Part shown: one piece after another, positions 36,943-46,253 of the stretch
Position numbering within the stretch: the stretch's first letter is position 1
Layout: every line of letters starts with the position of its first letter
Source of the DNA: Streptomyces sp. NBC_00659
GTDB lineage: Bacteria; Actinomycetota; Actinomycetes; Streptomycetales; Streptomycetaceae
DNA: 64,000 nt
Direction of reading: 5' to 3'
Assembly (NCBI RefSeq): GCF_036226925.1
Contig: NZ_CP109031.1
Location: 9,486,001-9,550,000 of the forward strand
The notes under the pieces: model-generated
What the model was told of the DNA's origin: nothing
Seen by the model: only the letters and a program-made list of their open reading frames with translations
Databases searched by the model: none
Position numbers and translations under genes: made by a program

Positions 36943-38817
36943 ATGGACGAACGCGAGATACTCACACGGTTCAAGGCGGGGACGCTGGGCCGCGAGGAGG
37001 CCGGGCGGCTGCTGACCGGGCAGACACCGACCGGGCAGACACCGAACGGGCAGGCACCGACCGGGCAGGCGCCGAACGGGCCGGTGCCCCCGCCGCAGGC
37101 GGCCTCGCACACCGTGCCGCCGCAGGCCGAGGGCCACCCCGCTGCTGACGGCGGGTACGCCGTCGTCGGTCTTGCCGGGCGCTATCCCAAGGCGCCCGAC
37201 CTGCACGCCTTCTGGGAGAACCTGCGCGAGGGCCGTGACACGTCCTGCGGCACGCCCCCCGGGCGTCCCGGCGGATCCGTCCTTGGACCGGGACAGCGCG
37301 GGCACCTCCTGGACAAGGTCGCGGAGTTCGACCCCGAATTCTTCGGACTCACGCCCCGTGAAGGTGCCCTGATGGACCCTCAGGAGCGCCTCTTCCTGGA
37401 GAGCGCCTGGGAGGCGCTGGAGGACGCGGGCTGCACCGGGGCCGGGCTGGACGCTCTCACCGGCCCCGGCGGCGCGCCGCGCGCGGTCGGGGTCTTCGCC
37501 GGCGTGGGCTCCGCGGACTATGCGCTGCTGGCCGCCGAGTCATGGGCCCGCGGACAGCGCGAGATGCCCGCCGGCGGCCATGGGGGCCTGCCCGGCAGGC
37601 TGGCCGCGCTGCTCGGGCTGAGCGGGCCCGGACAGGTGCTCGACACCGGCGCCTGCTCGGCCCTGACCGCCGTCCATCTGGCCGTCGGGTCGCTTGAGCG
37701 CGGCGAATGCGCCGCGGCTGTCGCCGGCGGTGTCGAACTGCTGCTGCACGCCTCGCGGGCCGGTGACGGGGCGGGGGAGGGAGTGGGCGCGGTGGTGCTC
37801 AAACGGCTCGACCGGGCGCTCGCCGACGGGAACCGGGTGTATGCGGTGATACGGGCCACATCGAGCGGATTTCGGCCCGGGAGCCCGGCGCCGGCCGCAC
37901 TCGACGCGGCAAAGAACCGGCGCCGCGACGACGACACCCCGGTGGCCGGCGACGCCGTGGCGAGACAGACGCGGGACACGATCGCACGGCGGGTCGGGCA
38001 GGCCGGGGCGGCTCTGGGGATTGCCGGGATCACCGCTGCCGTGCTGCAGGTGGGGCAGGGGGTGCTCGCGCCGGTGCGGGACGGGCAGCAGGCCGTGCCG
38101 TGGAAGCGGGAGCGCGACGAGCGGGGGCGGGAGCTGCCCCGCAGCGCCACGGTCGAGGTGGACGGCGGGGGAGGGCTCGTCGCCCGCGCGGTCGTCGAGG
38201 AGTTCCTGCCCGTGCGCGGCGTACCGGGGGCGGACGGTGCAGGCGGCCCCGAGCTCGTCCTGCTTTCCGCACCGACACCCGCCCATCTCGCCGCCACCGC
38301 CGCCCGGCTGGCCGACTGGCTGGCGAAGTCCGAGCAGGGGGAGAACGGGGCGGAACTCGCCGATGTGGCGCGGTCTTTGCGGGCCGGGAGAGCCGCCATG
38401 CCGTGCCGGATCGCGCTCCTGGCCAAGGACGTGCCTCACCTGGTCGCCGGGCTGCGGCGGTTCGCCCGGACACGGACCGGCGACGGAGAGCTGAGCGATG
38501 CCGGTCTGCGGGACGGCGGCGGAGAGCTGAGCGATGCCGGTCTGCGGGACGGCGGCGGAGAGCTGAGCCATGCCGATCTGCGGGACGGCGGGGCCGATCC
38601 GCTCAGGCTGGGCCAGGCTCCGGAGACGCGTGACTACCTGGCCGCGCTGTGGCGCAGCGGACGCCTCGAACAGCTCATGGGGCTGTGGCTGTCCGGGATC
38701 GATGTCGGCCGGGCCGCCGTGCAGGACCTGCCCCGGGCGGCGGGAGCATCACCGCCGCCGTCCGCGTTCTTGCGGCGCACGCTGTGGCTGGAACCGCCCA
38801 GGGAGCGGACCGGATGA
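36943..38817 (+). CDS. degenerate ketosynthase-like protein (catalytic residues lost)
   Basis: The 624-residue protein starts with a short docking-like helix (EILTRFKAGTLGREEAGRLL) and a GQTP/GQAP repeat linker. A type I ketosynthase follows (YAVVGLAGRYPKAPDLHAFWE, then DPQERLFLESAWEALEDAG). The active-site region reads DTGACSAL (residues 234-241); family enzymes have DTACSSSL, so Ala sits where the catalytic Cys should be and Cys is one place later. The HGTGT and KxNxGH histidines are missing. A post-ketosynthase linker (LPRAAGASPPP to the end) and three 36-bp repeats (12 residues, GELSDAGLRDGG) follow. It is probably a scaffold or specificity factor, not a condensing enzyme. Confidence 0.75.
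   Translation: MDEREILTRFKAGTLGREEAGRLLTGQTPTGQTPNGQAPTGQAPNGPVPPPQAASHTVPPQAEGHPAADGGYAVVGLAGRYPKAPDLHAFWENLREGRDTSCGTPPGRPGGSVLGPGQRGHLLDKVAEFDPEFFGLTPREGALMDPQERLFLESAWEALEDAGCTGAGLDALTGPGGAPRAVGVFAGVGSADYALLAAESWARGQREMPAGGHGGLPGRLAALLGLSGPGQVLDTGACSALTAVHLAVGSLERGECAAAVAGGVELLLHASRAGDGAGEGVGAVVLKRLDRALADGNRVYAVIRATSSGFRPGSPAPAALDAAKNRRRDDDTPVAGDAVARQTRDTIARRVGQAGAALGIAGITAAVLQVGQGVLAPVRDGQQAVPWKRERDERGRELPRSATVEVDGGGGLVARAVVEEFLPVRGVPGADGAGGPELVLLSAPTPAHLAATAARLADWLAKSEQGENGAELADVARSLRAGRAAMPCRIALLAKDVPHLVAGLRRFARTRTGDGELSDAGLRDGGGELSDAGLRDGGGELSHADLRDGGADPLRLGQAPETRDYLAALWRSGRLEQLMGLWLSGIDVGRAAVQDLPRAAGASPPPSAFLRRTLWLEPPRERTG
38485..38592 (+). repeat. 36-bp in-frame repeat, three copies, inside the ketosynthase-like gene
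   Basis: The unit ggagagctgagcgatgccgg... occurs three times with period 36. It encodes GELSDAGLRDGG, GELSDAGLRDGG and GELSHADLRDGG. The first two copies are identical, pointing to recent duplication. Confidence 0.85.
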
Positions 38818-39644
38818 ACGGGACGGCCCCGGCACCGCGGCCCATGACCTCCCAGGGACGAGACGAGGCGGTGAAGCTGTGGTTCTGCCCCAACGACGAG
38901 CTCGCCCCGGGCCTCGCCGCCACCCTGGCCGCGCACTGGCTGGACGAGCACGAGCAGGAGATCGCGGGAAGATTCCTCTTCGAACGTGACCGGCGCCAGT
39001 ACCTCGTCGCCCACGCCCTGGTACGGCGCGTGCTGGCCCTGGAGAGCGGGATACCGGAGGCCGAGGCGGTGATCTGGCGTTCCTCCCGCGGGCGGCCCTT
39101 CCTGCACAAGCCGCCGCAGGGACTGCCGCGCGGCGGGCGCGAACTGGACTTCAACCTCTCCCACGCCCACGGTCACAACCTGCTCGGCGTGGTGCGCCGG
39201 CACCGGATCGGGGTGGACGTGGAGCGGCTGGACCGCGGTGAGCAGGGTTTCGACACCATCGTGGAGACCTTCGCCGAACAGGAACGCGACTGGGTGGCGC
39301 AGGCGGCGCCGGGCCGGCCCCGCGACCGGCGGGTGCTGCGGCTGTGGACGCTGAAGGAGGCCTATTCCAAGGCGCGGGGACTGGGCCTTGGACTGCCCTT
39401 CGACGCCTTCTCCTTCACCCTGGCCGAGGACCGCGGAGTGCTCGCCTTTCACCCGCCCGACAACGACCGCGAACGGTGGTGGCGCTTCGTGGAACTGGAG
39501 CCGGTGCCCGATGTGGTGGCCGCCGTGGCCGTGCTGGCCGGTCCCGAGGCGCCGCCCGTCCTGCAGCTGCATCACGGCTTCCCCTGGGGGCGGGCCGTAC
39601 CGCGGCTGCTGACCCTGCCCGGGCCTGCGCGCGTGCCGGTGTAG
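38814..39644 (+). CDS. Sfp-type 4'-phosphopantetheinyl transferase
   Basis: The 276-residue protein shows Sfp-type motifs: LDFNLSHAHGHNLLGVV, then IGVDVERLD (Mg-binding Asp and Glu) and LWTLKEAYSKARGLGLGLPF. It transfers phosphopantetheine from CoA to carrier-protein serines, here most plausibly the tandem ACP and the carrier protein at the right edge. The start at ATG 38814 overlaps the ketosynthase-like stop by 4 bases (ATGA), so the two are translated together. Confidence 0.92.
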   Translation: MNGTAPAPRPMTSQGRDEAVKLWFCPNDELAPGLAATLAAHWLDEHEQEIAGRFLFERDRRQYLVAHALVRRVLALESGIPEAEAVIWRSSRGRPFLHKPPQGLPRGGRELDFNLSHAHGHNLLGVVRRHRIGVDVERLDRGEQGFDTIVETFAEQERDWVAQAAPGRPRDRRVLRLWTLKEAYSKARGLGLGLPFDAFSFTLAEDRGVLAFHPPDNDRERWWRFVELEPVPDVVAAVAVLAGPEAPPVLQLHHGFPWGRAVPRLLTLPGPARVPV

Positions 39645-39800
39645 GGACATCCCCCTCGGCGAACGCCCCCGGGCAAGGCGCCGACCGGCGCTTCGAGCGG
39701 CGCTCAGGTCCGGTACCAGCGAACCTGCCGTGCGCCTGTGCAGACTCTCCAGAAGAAGGAGCCGGCCAAGCGCGCGGCCCGACGCTCTGGGGGGTTGTTG

Positions 39801-42083
39801 ATGGAGCTGGTGCGGCGAGGCGCTGAACTGGATCTGCTGGACGAGCTGTTCGCGTCCGCCGGGCGGACGCAGGGCGCCGCCGTGCTCGTCACGGGCAGTT
39901 CGGGGACCGGCAAGAGCGCCCTGCTGCGTGCCTTCGCACGACGCGCCGCACAGCAGGGAGCGCGGGTGCTGAGCGCCTGCGCGTCCCCGGCCGAGGCGTT
40001 TCTGCCGTTCGGCGTGGTGGGCCAGTTGCTCAGCGGCACCGGCCGGGCCGCCCGAGGGGACCCCTACGAGCCCGGCGGCGGGCCCGGCGCACTGCACGAC
40101 GCGCTGCGCGCGCTGGAGGGGAGCGGCCCCGTGGTCGTCGTGGTGGACGACGTCCAGCACACGGACGAGCCGTCGGCACGGTGCCTGCTGTATCTGTGCG
40201 GCCGGCTGGCGGCCACCGGTGTCCTGCTGGTGATGAGCGGACGCCCGCACCCGCAACTGCCGCTGCCACTGGCCGAGTTGTTCCGCCACGCCCGCTGTGT
40301 GCCCCTGCCTTTGACGACGCTCTCCCCGGCGGGGGTCGCCGACTTCCTGCAGGCCCCCGGAAGGGGGGAGATGGACTGCGCGACGGCCCGGCGGCTGGCT
40401 CCCGACTGGCACCGGTTCAGCGGGGGCAACCCACGGCTGCTGTGCGGCCTCCTCGCCGACCACCGGGCCTGCGAACCCCTGCGTCCCTCCCGGCCCGTCG
40501 CCGGCATTGCCTTTCGCCGGGCCGTCGCGGACTGCCTGCGCGGCGCGGGAACCTCCGCGCTGCACACGGCACGAGCCCTGGCCGTACTCGCCGACCAGGC
40601 GACCCTCACCCTGCTCGCCCGGTTCCTGCGGGTTCCCGAACGGGCCGCCGCCGCCGCGCTGGAGGGGCTCGATGCGACCGGGCTGCTCGCCGGGGGGCGG
40701 CTGCGCCACGAAGGGGTGCGGGCCGCGGTGCTCGAGGACCTGTCCGCCAAGGAGAGCGGCCTGCTGCACGCGCGAGCGGCCAAGGTGCTCTACGACGACG
40801 GAGCCGAACCTCCGGCCGTGGCCGTGCACCTCGTCGCCGCCGAGGCCGACGGGGCCGCGGGCACCTCACCGGCGTGGGCGGCGCCGCTGCTCGCCGAGGC
40901 GGCACAGCACGCGATGCGCTCCGGCGGGATGCACCGGGCCGCCCAGTTCCTGCGCACCGCGTACCGCGCGGGAGGGGACGAGCAGAGCCAGGGCGGCCTG
41001 CTCGAAACCCTCGCCCGGGCCGAGTGGGAGAACGACCCGGCCGCCGTCCTGCGCCACCTGCCCGCGCTGGAGCGCGACCTCGCGGCCCGGCGGCTCGATA
41101 CCGCGCAGACGGTGGGGGCAGCGGGCCTGCTGCTGTGGCACGGGCGGGTGGAGCCGGTGACGCGGGCCTGCGGTTCACTCGCCGGCGGCAAGAGCGGCGC
41201 GGCCGAACGGGAGCTGAGGACCGCGCTGGGACACCTCTGCCCCGGTGCGGTGAGCCAGGGCGGCGGGGCGCAGGCGGACATGGCCGCGGAGCAGGTGCTG
41301 GAGTCGATCGTGCACGGGCACGCCCCGGCCCCTTCCGTCGCCGCGGTGCTGAGCGTGCTGCTGCACGCGGGGCAGACCGGGCGGCTCGGGCAGTGGTGCG
41401 CGCTGTCGGCCGGCGCCGACCTCGCGCAGAGCCCGCCGGCCCGGCGGGCGGTGGCTGCCGCGGTGGCCGCGGTGGTGCATGTCCGGGCGGGGGCCTACGA
41501 CGTCGGGGCCGGGCACGCCGAGCGGGCGCTGGGGCTGTTGTCGCCAGGAGCGTGGGGCGTGGCGGTCGGGATGCCGCTCGCGGCGGCCGTGCGGGCGGCC
41601 ACCGAGCGGGAGGCCTACCAGGAGGCGGGGCGGCTGGTGCGTATTCCGGTGCCGGAGGGGATGTTCCGGTCGCGGGCCGGGCTGCACTACCTGCTGGCCC
41701 GGGGCGGGTTCTTGCTGGCCTGCGGACGGGCTCGGGCCGCGCTCGGGGACTTTCACCTGTGCCGGGATCTGCTGGCGGAGTGGGGCACCGAGGCGGGGGA
41801 GGCGGTCGACTGGCGGGGGCCTGCCGCGCAGGCCGCGCGGTGCTTGAGCGCGGGCGGGCCGGACAGCGATCCGGCCGCCGTGCTGACGCGGGCCGAGCGC
41901 AGGGTCGCGGTGCTCGCGGCGGACGGCTGCACCAACCGGGCCATCGCCGCGCGGCTGTATGTCACGCCGAGCACGGTCGAGCAGCATCTCACCAGCGTGT
42001 ACCGCAAGCTGCGGGTGCGCTCCAGGGAGGATCTGGCGAAGCTGGTCGGGGACGGTGCCCAGCGGCTCGTCCGAGCCCGGTGA
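39801..42083 (+). CDS. LuxR-family LAL-type transcriptional regulator
   Basis: This large regulator (760 residues from ATG 39801) has an N-terminal ATPase module with Walker A VTGSSGTGKSALL and a Walker B-like VVVVVDDVQHTDEPSARCLLYL. A long helical middle region follows. The C-terminal LuxR helix-turn-helix reads LTRAERRVAVLAADGCTNRAIAARLYVTPSTVEQHLTSVYRKL. LAL proteins are pathway activators. A GTG at 39738 in the same frame could give 21 extra residues. It is convergent with the HADH/CCR pair and probably acts alongside the SARP. Confidence 0.9.
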   Translation: MELVRRGAELDLLDELFASAGRTQGAAVLVTGSSGTGKSALLRAFARRAAQQGARVLSACASPAEAFLPFGVVGQLLSGTGRAARGDPYEPGGGPGALHDALRALEGSGPVVVVVDDVQHTDEPSARCLLYLCGRLAATGVLLVMSGRPHPQLPLPLAELFRHARCVPLPLTTLSPAGVADFLQAPGRGEMDCATARRLAPDWHRFSGGNPRLLCGLLADHRACEPLRPSRPVAGIAFRRAVADCLRGAGTSALHTARALAVLADQATLTLLARFLRVPERAAAAALEGLDATGLLAGGRLRHEGVRAAVLEDLSAKESGLLHARAAKVLYDDGAEPPAVAVHLVAAEADGAAGTSPAWAAPLLAEAAQHAMRSGGMHRAAQFLRTAYRAGGDEQSQGGLLETLARAEWENDPAAVLRHLPALERDLAARRLDTAQTVGAAGLLLWHGRVEPVTRACGSLAGGKSGAAERELRTALGHLCPGAVSQGGGAQADMAAEQVLESIVHGHAPAPSVAAVLSVLLHAGQTGRLGQWCALSAGADLAQSPPARRAVAAAVAAVVHVRAGAYDVGAGHAERALGLLSPGAWGVAVGMPLAAAVRAATEREAYQEAGRLVRIPVPEGMFRSRAGLHYLLARGGFLLACGRARAALGDFHLCRDLLAEWGTEAGEAVDWRGPAAQAARCLSAGGPDSDPAAVLTRAERRVAVLAADGCTNRAIAARLYVTPSTVEQHLTSVYRKLRVRSREDLAKLVGDGAQRLVRAR

Positions 42084-42091
42084 GGGCATGC

Positions 42092-43867
42092 TCAGCGGGA
42101 CGTTGCCGCGGTGCGCAGCCCCCTGCCGTTCTTGCGGCCCAAAAAGCCCGCGGCCAGGAGTTCGGCGAGGGCGTTCGACGGCTTGTGCTCCGGGGTCTTG
42201 AAACGGTCGTACAGGCGCCGCTGGATGGCCAGGGAGACGTCCAGGCCGATGGTGTCAAGGAGGGCGAAGGGACCCATGGGGTAGTTGAAGCCGTGCTGGA
42301 CCGCCGCGTCGGTGCGTTCGATGAGGGTGTCGTCCGCGCCCGGGCGGTCCAGCAGGGCCAGGGCCGCGCCCAGGTAGGGGAACAGCAGGCTGTTGACGAT
42401 GAAGCCGGTGCGGTCGGTGCACTCCACCGCCGTCTTGCCCAGGCCCAGGCAGAAGGCGCGGGCCAGGGCCAGGGTGCGTGGCGCGGCCGTGTCCGTGCGG
42501 ACCAGTTCCACCAGGCGCATCACCGGAGCCGGGTTGAAGAAGTGGATGCCGACGACGTCCAGGGGGCGGCCGGAAGCCTCGGCGCAGGCGGTGACGGACA
42601 GGCTCGAGGTGGTGGTGGCCAGTACCGCGCCCGGCGCGCACACCCGGCCCAGCGTCCGAAACAGCGTGCGCTTCACCTCGGGTTCCTCGGCCACGGCCTC
42701 CATGACCAGGTCGCACTCGGCCAGGGCCGCGAGGTCGTCGGTGGCGTGCAGACGGGCCAGGGCCTGCGACCTGGCCCTGGCGGTGGTCTTTCCCCGGCGC
42801 ACCGCGCGGGCCAGCGAGTTCGCCACGGCTGCCAGGGCCGCGTCGGCCTTCTCGGCGCTCCGCGCCACCAGCACCGTCGGGTGCCCCGCCGCGGCCGCCA
42901 CCTCGGCGATGCCCCGGGCCATGGCACCGGAGCCGAGCACACCGACGCGGTGCACGCCCGCGGCGTCCGCTTCAGGGCCCGGGCCGGCCTGGGCCGGGAG
43001 CTGGGCGCCCGTCTCGCCGTACGCGTAGAAGCCGCCGCCGCTCTTGCGGCCCAGGAGCCCGGCCGCGACCATCCGGCTCAGCAGCGGCGCGGGCTCGAAG
43101 GCGCTGTCGCCGGTGCGCCGCCACAGGTCCATCAGGGCGGCGTGGGCCGTGTCGAGGCCGATGCGGTCCAGGGTCTCCAGCGGTCCGGCCGGCAGACCGC
43201 AGCCCAGACGCATCGCGGTGTCGATGTCGTGGTGCGTGGCGTAGCCCTCGTCGAGCAGGACGACCGAGCGGTTCAGCAGCCCCAGGACCAGGGCGGTGGC
43301 GTCGGCGGCAGGACCCGAGCCGACCTCGACGGGGGTGAGCCCGGCTGCGGCGACCAGGGCGTTCAGCGCGGCCGCGGTCTCCTTCGCGGCGAGAGGCGTC
43401 AGGACCGGCTCGGCCGGGCCGCCGGGGGCGGGCGGGGTGAACAACCGCAGCCCGACGAGGTCGGCGGGGCGCCCCGCGCCGATGGCCAGGCGGACCACGG
43501 ACAGCGTCGCCGTGGTGGTCACCAGGGTGGTGCCGGGCGGGCAGGCGGCGGTGATCCGGCTCAGGGCCAGGGCCTTGGCGGCCGCGGTGTCCGCTACGGC
43601 TTCGACGACCACGGACGACCCGCGCAGCAGCGCGTGGTCGCAGGTGAAGGTCACGGCCTGCTGCTCGGGGCCGTCACCGTGGACGGCCTTGACCCGCCGG
43701 GCCACCCGCGCCAGGACGTCGAAGTCCGTGTCGACGGCGACGACGTGATGGCCGGCGCCGAGCAGCAGGTGCAGGAGCGCCTCGCCCACCGGGCCCAGAC
43801 CCACGATGCCGGTCACGGGCGCGGTCACGGGCGCGGGCGTGGGGGAGTGCGGGGTCTGCTCGGTCAT
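42092..43867 (-). CDS. two-domain 3-hydroxyacyl-CoA dehydrogenase, N-terminal domain degenerate
   Basis: The 591-residue protein is a fusion of two 3-hydroxybutyryl-CoA dehydrogenase units. The C-terminal unit is complete: GVLGSGAMARGIAE (NAD motif), GIHFFNPAPVMRLVELV with catalytic His and Glu, and FIVNSLLFPYL. The N-terminal unit keeps GIVGLGPVGEALL, but its catalytic region reads GLRLFTPPAPGGPAEPV, with Arg in place of His. It starts on the CCR stop codon (ATGA-type overlap at 43865-43869), so both are coupled. The reaction would interconvert acetoacetyl-CoA and 3-hydroxybutyryl-CoA on the way to crotonyl-CoA, the CCR substrate. Confidence 0.88.
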   Translation of the reverse strand: MTEQTPHSPTPAPVTAPVTGIVGLGPVGEALLHLLLGAGHHVVAVDTDFDVLARVARRVKAVHGDGPEQQAVTFTCDHALLRGSSVVVEAVADTAAAKALALSRITAACPPGTTLVTTTATLSVVRLAIGAGRPADLVGLRLFTPPAPGGPAEPVLTPLAAKETAAALNALVAAAGLTPVEVGSGPAADATALVLGLLNRSVVLLDEGYATHHDIDTAMRLGCGLPAGPLETLDRIGLDTAHAALMDLWRRTGDSAFEPAPLLSRMVAAGLLGRKSGGGFYAYGETGAQLPAQAGPGPEADAAGVHRVGVLGSGAMARGIAEVAAAAGHPTVLVARSAEKADAALAAVANSLARAVRRGKTTARARSQALARLHATDDLAALAECDLVMEAVAEEPEVKRTLFRTLGRVCAPGAVLATTTSSLSVTACAEASGRPLDVVGIHFFNPAPVMRLVELVRTDTAAPRTLALARAFCLGLGKTAVECTDRTGFIVNSLLFPYLGAALALLDRPGADDTLIERTDAAVQHGFNYPMGPFALLDTIGLDVSLAIQRRLYDRFKTPEHKPSNALAELLAAGFLGRKNGRGLRTAATSR

Positions 43868-45213
43868 CAGTGCGCCTGCCCTTCACGGAAGCGGTTGATG
43901 GCGTCGGCGTGCCGGGCGCGCAGCTCCTGGTCGCGCACGCCGAGGCCTTCCTCGGGGGCCAGGCACAGGACGCCGACCTTGCCCTGGTGGAGGTTGCGGT
44001 GCACGTCGTAGGCGGCCTGCCCGGTGTCCTGCAGGGAGTAGACCTTCGACAGGGTGGGGTGGATCCTGCCCTTGGCGACGAGCCGGTTGGCCTCCCAGGC
44101 CTCGCGGTAGTTCGCGAAGTGCGAGCCGACGATCCGCTTCAGCGACATCCACAGGTAGCGGTTGTCGTACTCGTGGTGGTGGCCGGAGGTGGAGGCGCAG
44201 GTGACGATGGTGCCGCCCTTGCGGGTGACGTACACCGAGGCGCCGAAGGTCTCACGGCCCGGGTGCTCGAAGACGATGTCCACGTCCTCGCCGCCGGTGA
44301 GCTCGCGGATGCGCTTGCCGAAGCGCTTCCACTCCTTGGGGTCCTGGGTGTGCCCGTCCTTCCAGAACCTGTAGTCCTCGGCGCTGCGGTCGATGATCGC
44401 CTCGGCGCCCATCGTCCGGCAGATCTCCGCCTTGCGGTCACTGGAGACCACGCAGACGGGGTTGGCGCCGCCGGCCAGGGCCAGCTGGGTGGCGTAACTG
44501 CCCAGTCCGCCGCTGGCGCCCCAGATCAGGACGTTGTCGCCCTGCTTCATCCCGGCGCCGTTGCGCGAGACCAGCTGCCGGTAGGCGGTGGAGTTCACCA
44601 GCCCCGGCGCCGCTGCCTCCTCCCAGCTCAGGTGCTCCGCCTTGGGCATCAGCTGGTTGGACTTGACGAGCGCGACCTGGGCCAGGCCGCCGAAGTTGGT
44701 CTCGAAGCCCCAGATGCGCTGCTCGGGGTCGAGCATCGTGTCCCCGTGCCCGTCGGCCGACTCCAGCTCCACCGACAGACAGTGGGCCACCACCCGGTCG
44801 CCGGGCTGCCACCGGCTCACGCCGGGTCCGGTGCGCAGCACCACCCCGGCCAGGTCCGAACCGATCACGTGGTACGGCAGGTCGTGGCGGGCCGATGCCG
44901 GTGACAGGCGGCCGTACCGCTTCAGGAACGAGAACGTGGGCAGCGGTTCGAAGATGGCCGACCAGACGGTGTTGTAGTTCACCGACGAGGCCATCACCGC
45001 CACCAGCGCCTCACCCGCCGCGGGCTGCGGCACCGGCACGTCCCGCACCTGCAGCGACTTGCGCGGGTCCTTGTCCGCCGAGGCCATGCCCTCGAACATC
45101 GAGACGTCTTCCTCGCGCAGCACCGCACCGAGGTAGGACTCCGGAAGCCGCAGCCCCGCGAAGTCCTGCGGCGAGGCGTCCTCGGAGAGAACAGCGCTGA
45201 CGATCTCATGCAT
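43867..45213 (-). CDS. ccr: crotonyl-CoA carboxylase/reductase
   Basis: The 448-residue medium-chain dehydrogenase has the CCR signatures SSVNYNTVWSAIFEP, YHVIGSDLAGVV, WGFETNFGGLAQVALVK and IWGASGGLGSYATQLALAGG, then FEHPGRETFGASVYV. The Asn, Phe-Glu and His of the CO2-binding pocket are visible. The enzyme makes ethylmalonyl-CoA (or butyryl-CoA without CO2) from crotonyl-CoA with NADPH. It begins at ATG 45213, divergent from the thioesterase gene. The CCR/HADH pair points to a C4 starter or extender unit. Confidence 0.95.
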   Translation of the reverse strand: MHEIVSAVLSEDASPQDFAGLRLPESYLGAVLREEDVSMFEGMASADKDPRKSLQVRDVPVPQPAAGEALVAVMASSVNYNTVWSAIFEPLPTFSFLKRYGRLSPASARHDLPYHVIGSDLAGVVLRTGPGVSRWQPGDRVVAHCLSVELESADGHGDTMLDPEQRIWGFETNFGGLAQVALVKSNQLMPKAEHLSWEEAAAPGLVNSTAYRQLVSRNGAGMKQGDNVLIWGASGGLGSYATQLALAGGANPVCVVSSDRKAEICRTMGAEAIIDRSAEDYRFWKDGHTQDPKEWKRFGKRIRELTGGEDVDIVFEHPGRETFGASVYVTRKGGTIVTCASTSGHHHEYDNRYLWMSLKRIVGSHFANYREAWEANRLVAKGRIHPTLSKVYSLQDTGQAAYDVHRNLHQGKVGVLCLAPEEGLGVRDQELRARHADAINRFREGQAH

Positions 45214-45478
45214 GTGAGTTCCCTGATTCCCTTGGCACGCGAGCACGGCGAGGAGCGCAAGTACGTCCGGTTCAGCGTGTATCAGGGCGGTCCGCGGGCA
45301 GTACCCCTGCTCTCCCCTGCTCACCCCCTGAGTCAAGGCGGCCCGAACCCAGGGGCAGGGCAGGGGAAGCCAGGGGCTCGCGCGGGCGCTCATCCTGGGA
45401 CACACGCCCGAACGGATCCGGGGCCGGGCGCACACCCGCCCAGGCCACCCCGGCCGACAGCCTCCAGGAGAACTCCTC

Positions 45479-46249
45479 ATGACGGGAACCCCCGGCGACA
45501 GCCCCTGGTTCAGGAACTTTCGCCCCGCCCCCGACGCGCCCGCACGCCTGGTCTGCCTGCCGCACGCCGGCGGATCGGCCAGCTTCTTCTTCCCCGTGGC
45601 CCAGGCGCTGTCCCCGCGGCTGGAGGTGCTGGCCGTGCAGTACCCGGGCCGCCAGGACCGTCTCAGGGAACCGGCCCTGCCCGGCATCGAGGTGCTCGCC
45701 GAGCGGATCGTCGAGGAACTCGGGCCGTGGACCGACCGGCCCTACGCCCTGTTCGGGCACAGCATGGGCTCGATCGTCGCCTTCGAGGCCGCGCGCCGTC
45801 TGCAGGACGCGGGCCGCGGTCCCGTCGAGCTCTTCGTCTCCGGGCGCCGCGCCCCAGCGCTGGACCGCGACGGGGACCGGCAGCCGCGCACCGACAGCGA
45901 AGTCCTCGCGGAGATACGGTCGTTGAACGGCACCGGTGCCGGGCTCCTCGACGACGAGGAGACGCTGCGCATGATCCTGCCCGCACTGCGCGCCGATTAC
46001 GCGGCGGTGCGCAACTACCGCTACCACCACGGTCCCGCGCTGGAGTGCCCCATCACCGCCTTCACCGGCGACCGCGACCCGAAGGCCGAGGTCGCCGAGG
46101 TGCGGGCCTGGCACCAGCACACCCGCTCCGCGTTCGAGCTGAACGTGCTGCCGGGCGGCCACTTCTTCCTCGTCGACCGGGCCGCCGAGGTGCTGGCCAG
46201 GATCGAGGACCGCCTGGCCGAGGTCACCGCCCCGCACCGGGCGGCCTGA
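45479..46249 (+). CDS. type II thioesterase
   Basis: This 256-residue alpha/beta hydrolase of the external thioesterase type carries LVCLPHAGGSASFF near the start, the nucleophile in LFGHSMGSIVAFE, an acid in TGDRDPKAE and the His in LPGGHFFLVDR. It removes aberrant or stalled acyl groups from carrier proteins. It lies divergent from CCR and convergent with the cyclase gene, whose stop is only 4 bases away. Confidence 0.92.
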   Translation: MTGTPGDSPWFRNFRPAPDAPARLVCLPHAGGSASFFFPVAQALSPRLEVLAVQYPGRQDRLREPALPGIEVLAERIVEELGPWTDRPYALFGHSMGSIVAFEAARRLQDAGRGPVELFVSGRRAPALDRDGDRQPRTDSEVLAEIRSLNGTGAGLLDDEETLRMILPALRADYAAVRNYRYHHGPALECPITAFTGDRDPKAEVAEVRAWHQHTRSAFELNVLPGGHFFLVDRAAEVLARIEDRLAEVTAPHRAA

Positions 46250-46253
46250 CCCG

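Noticed and set aside
40181..44011. 1276-codon plus-strand frame across the LAL regulator and HADH genes
   Set aside because: It overlaps two clearly recognised genes and is composed of Arg/Gly/Ala-rich sequence without motifs.
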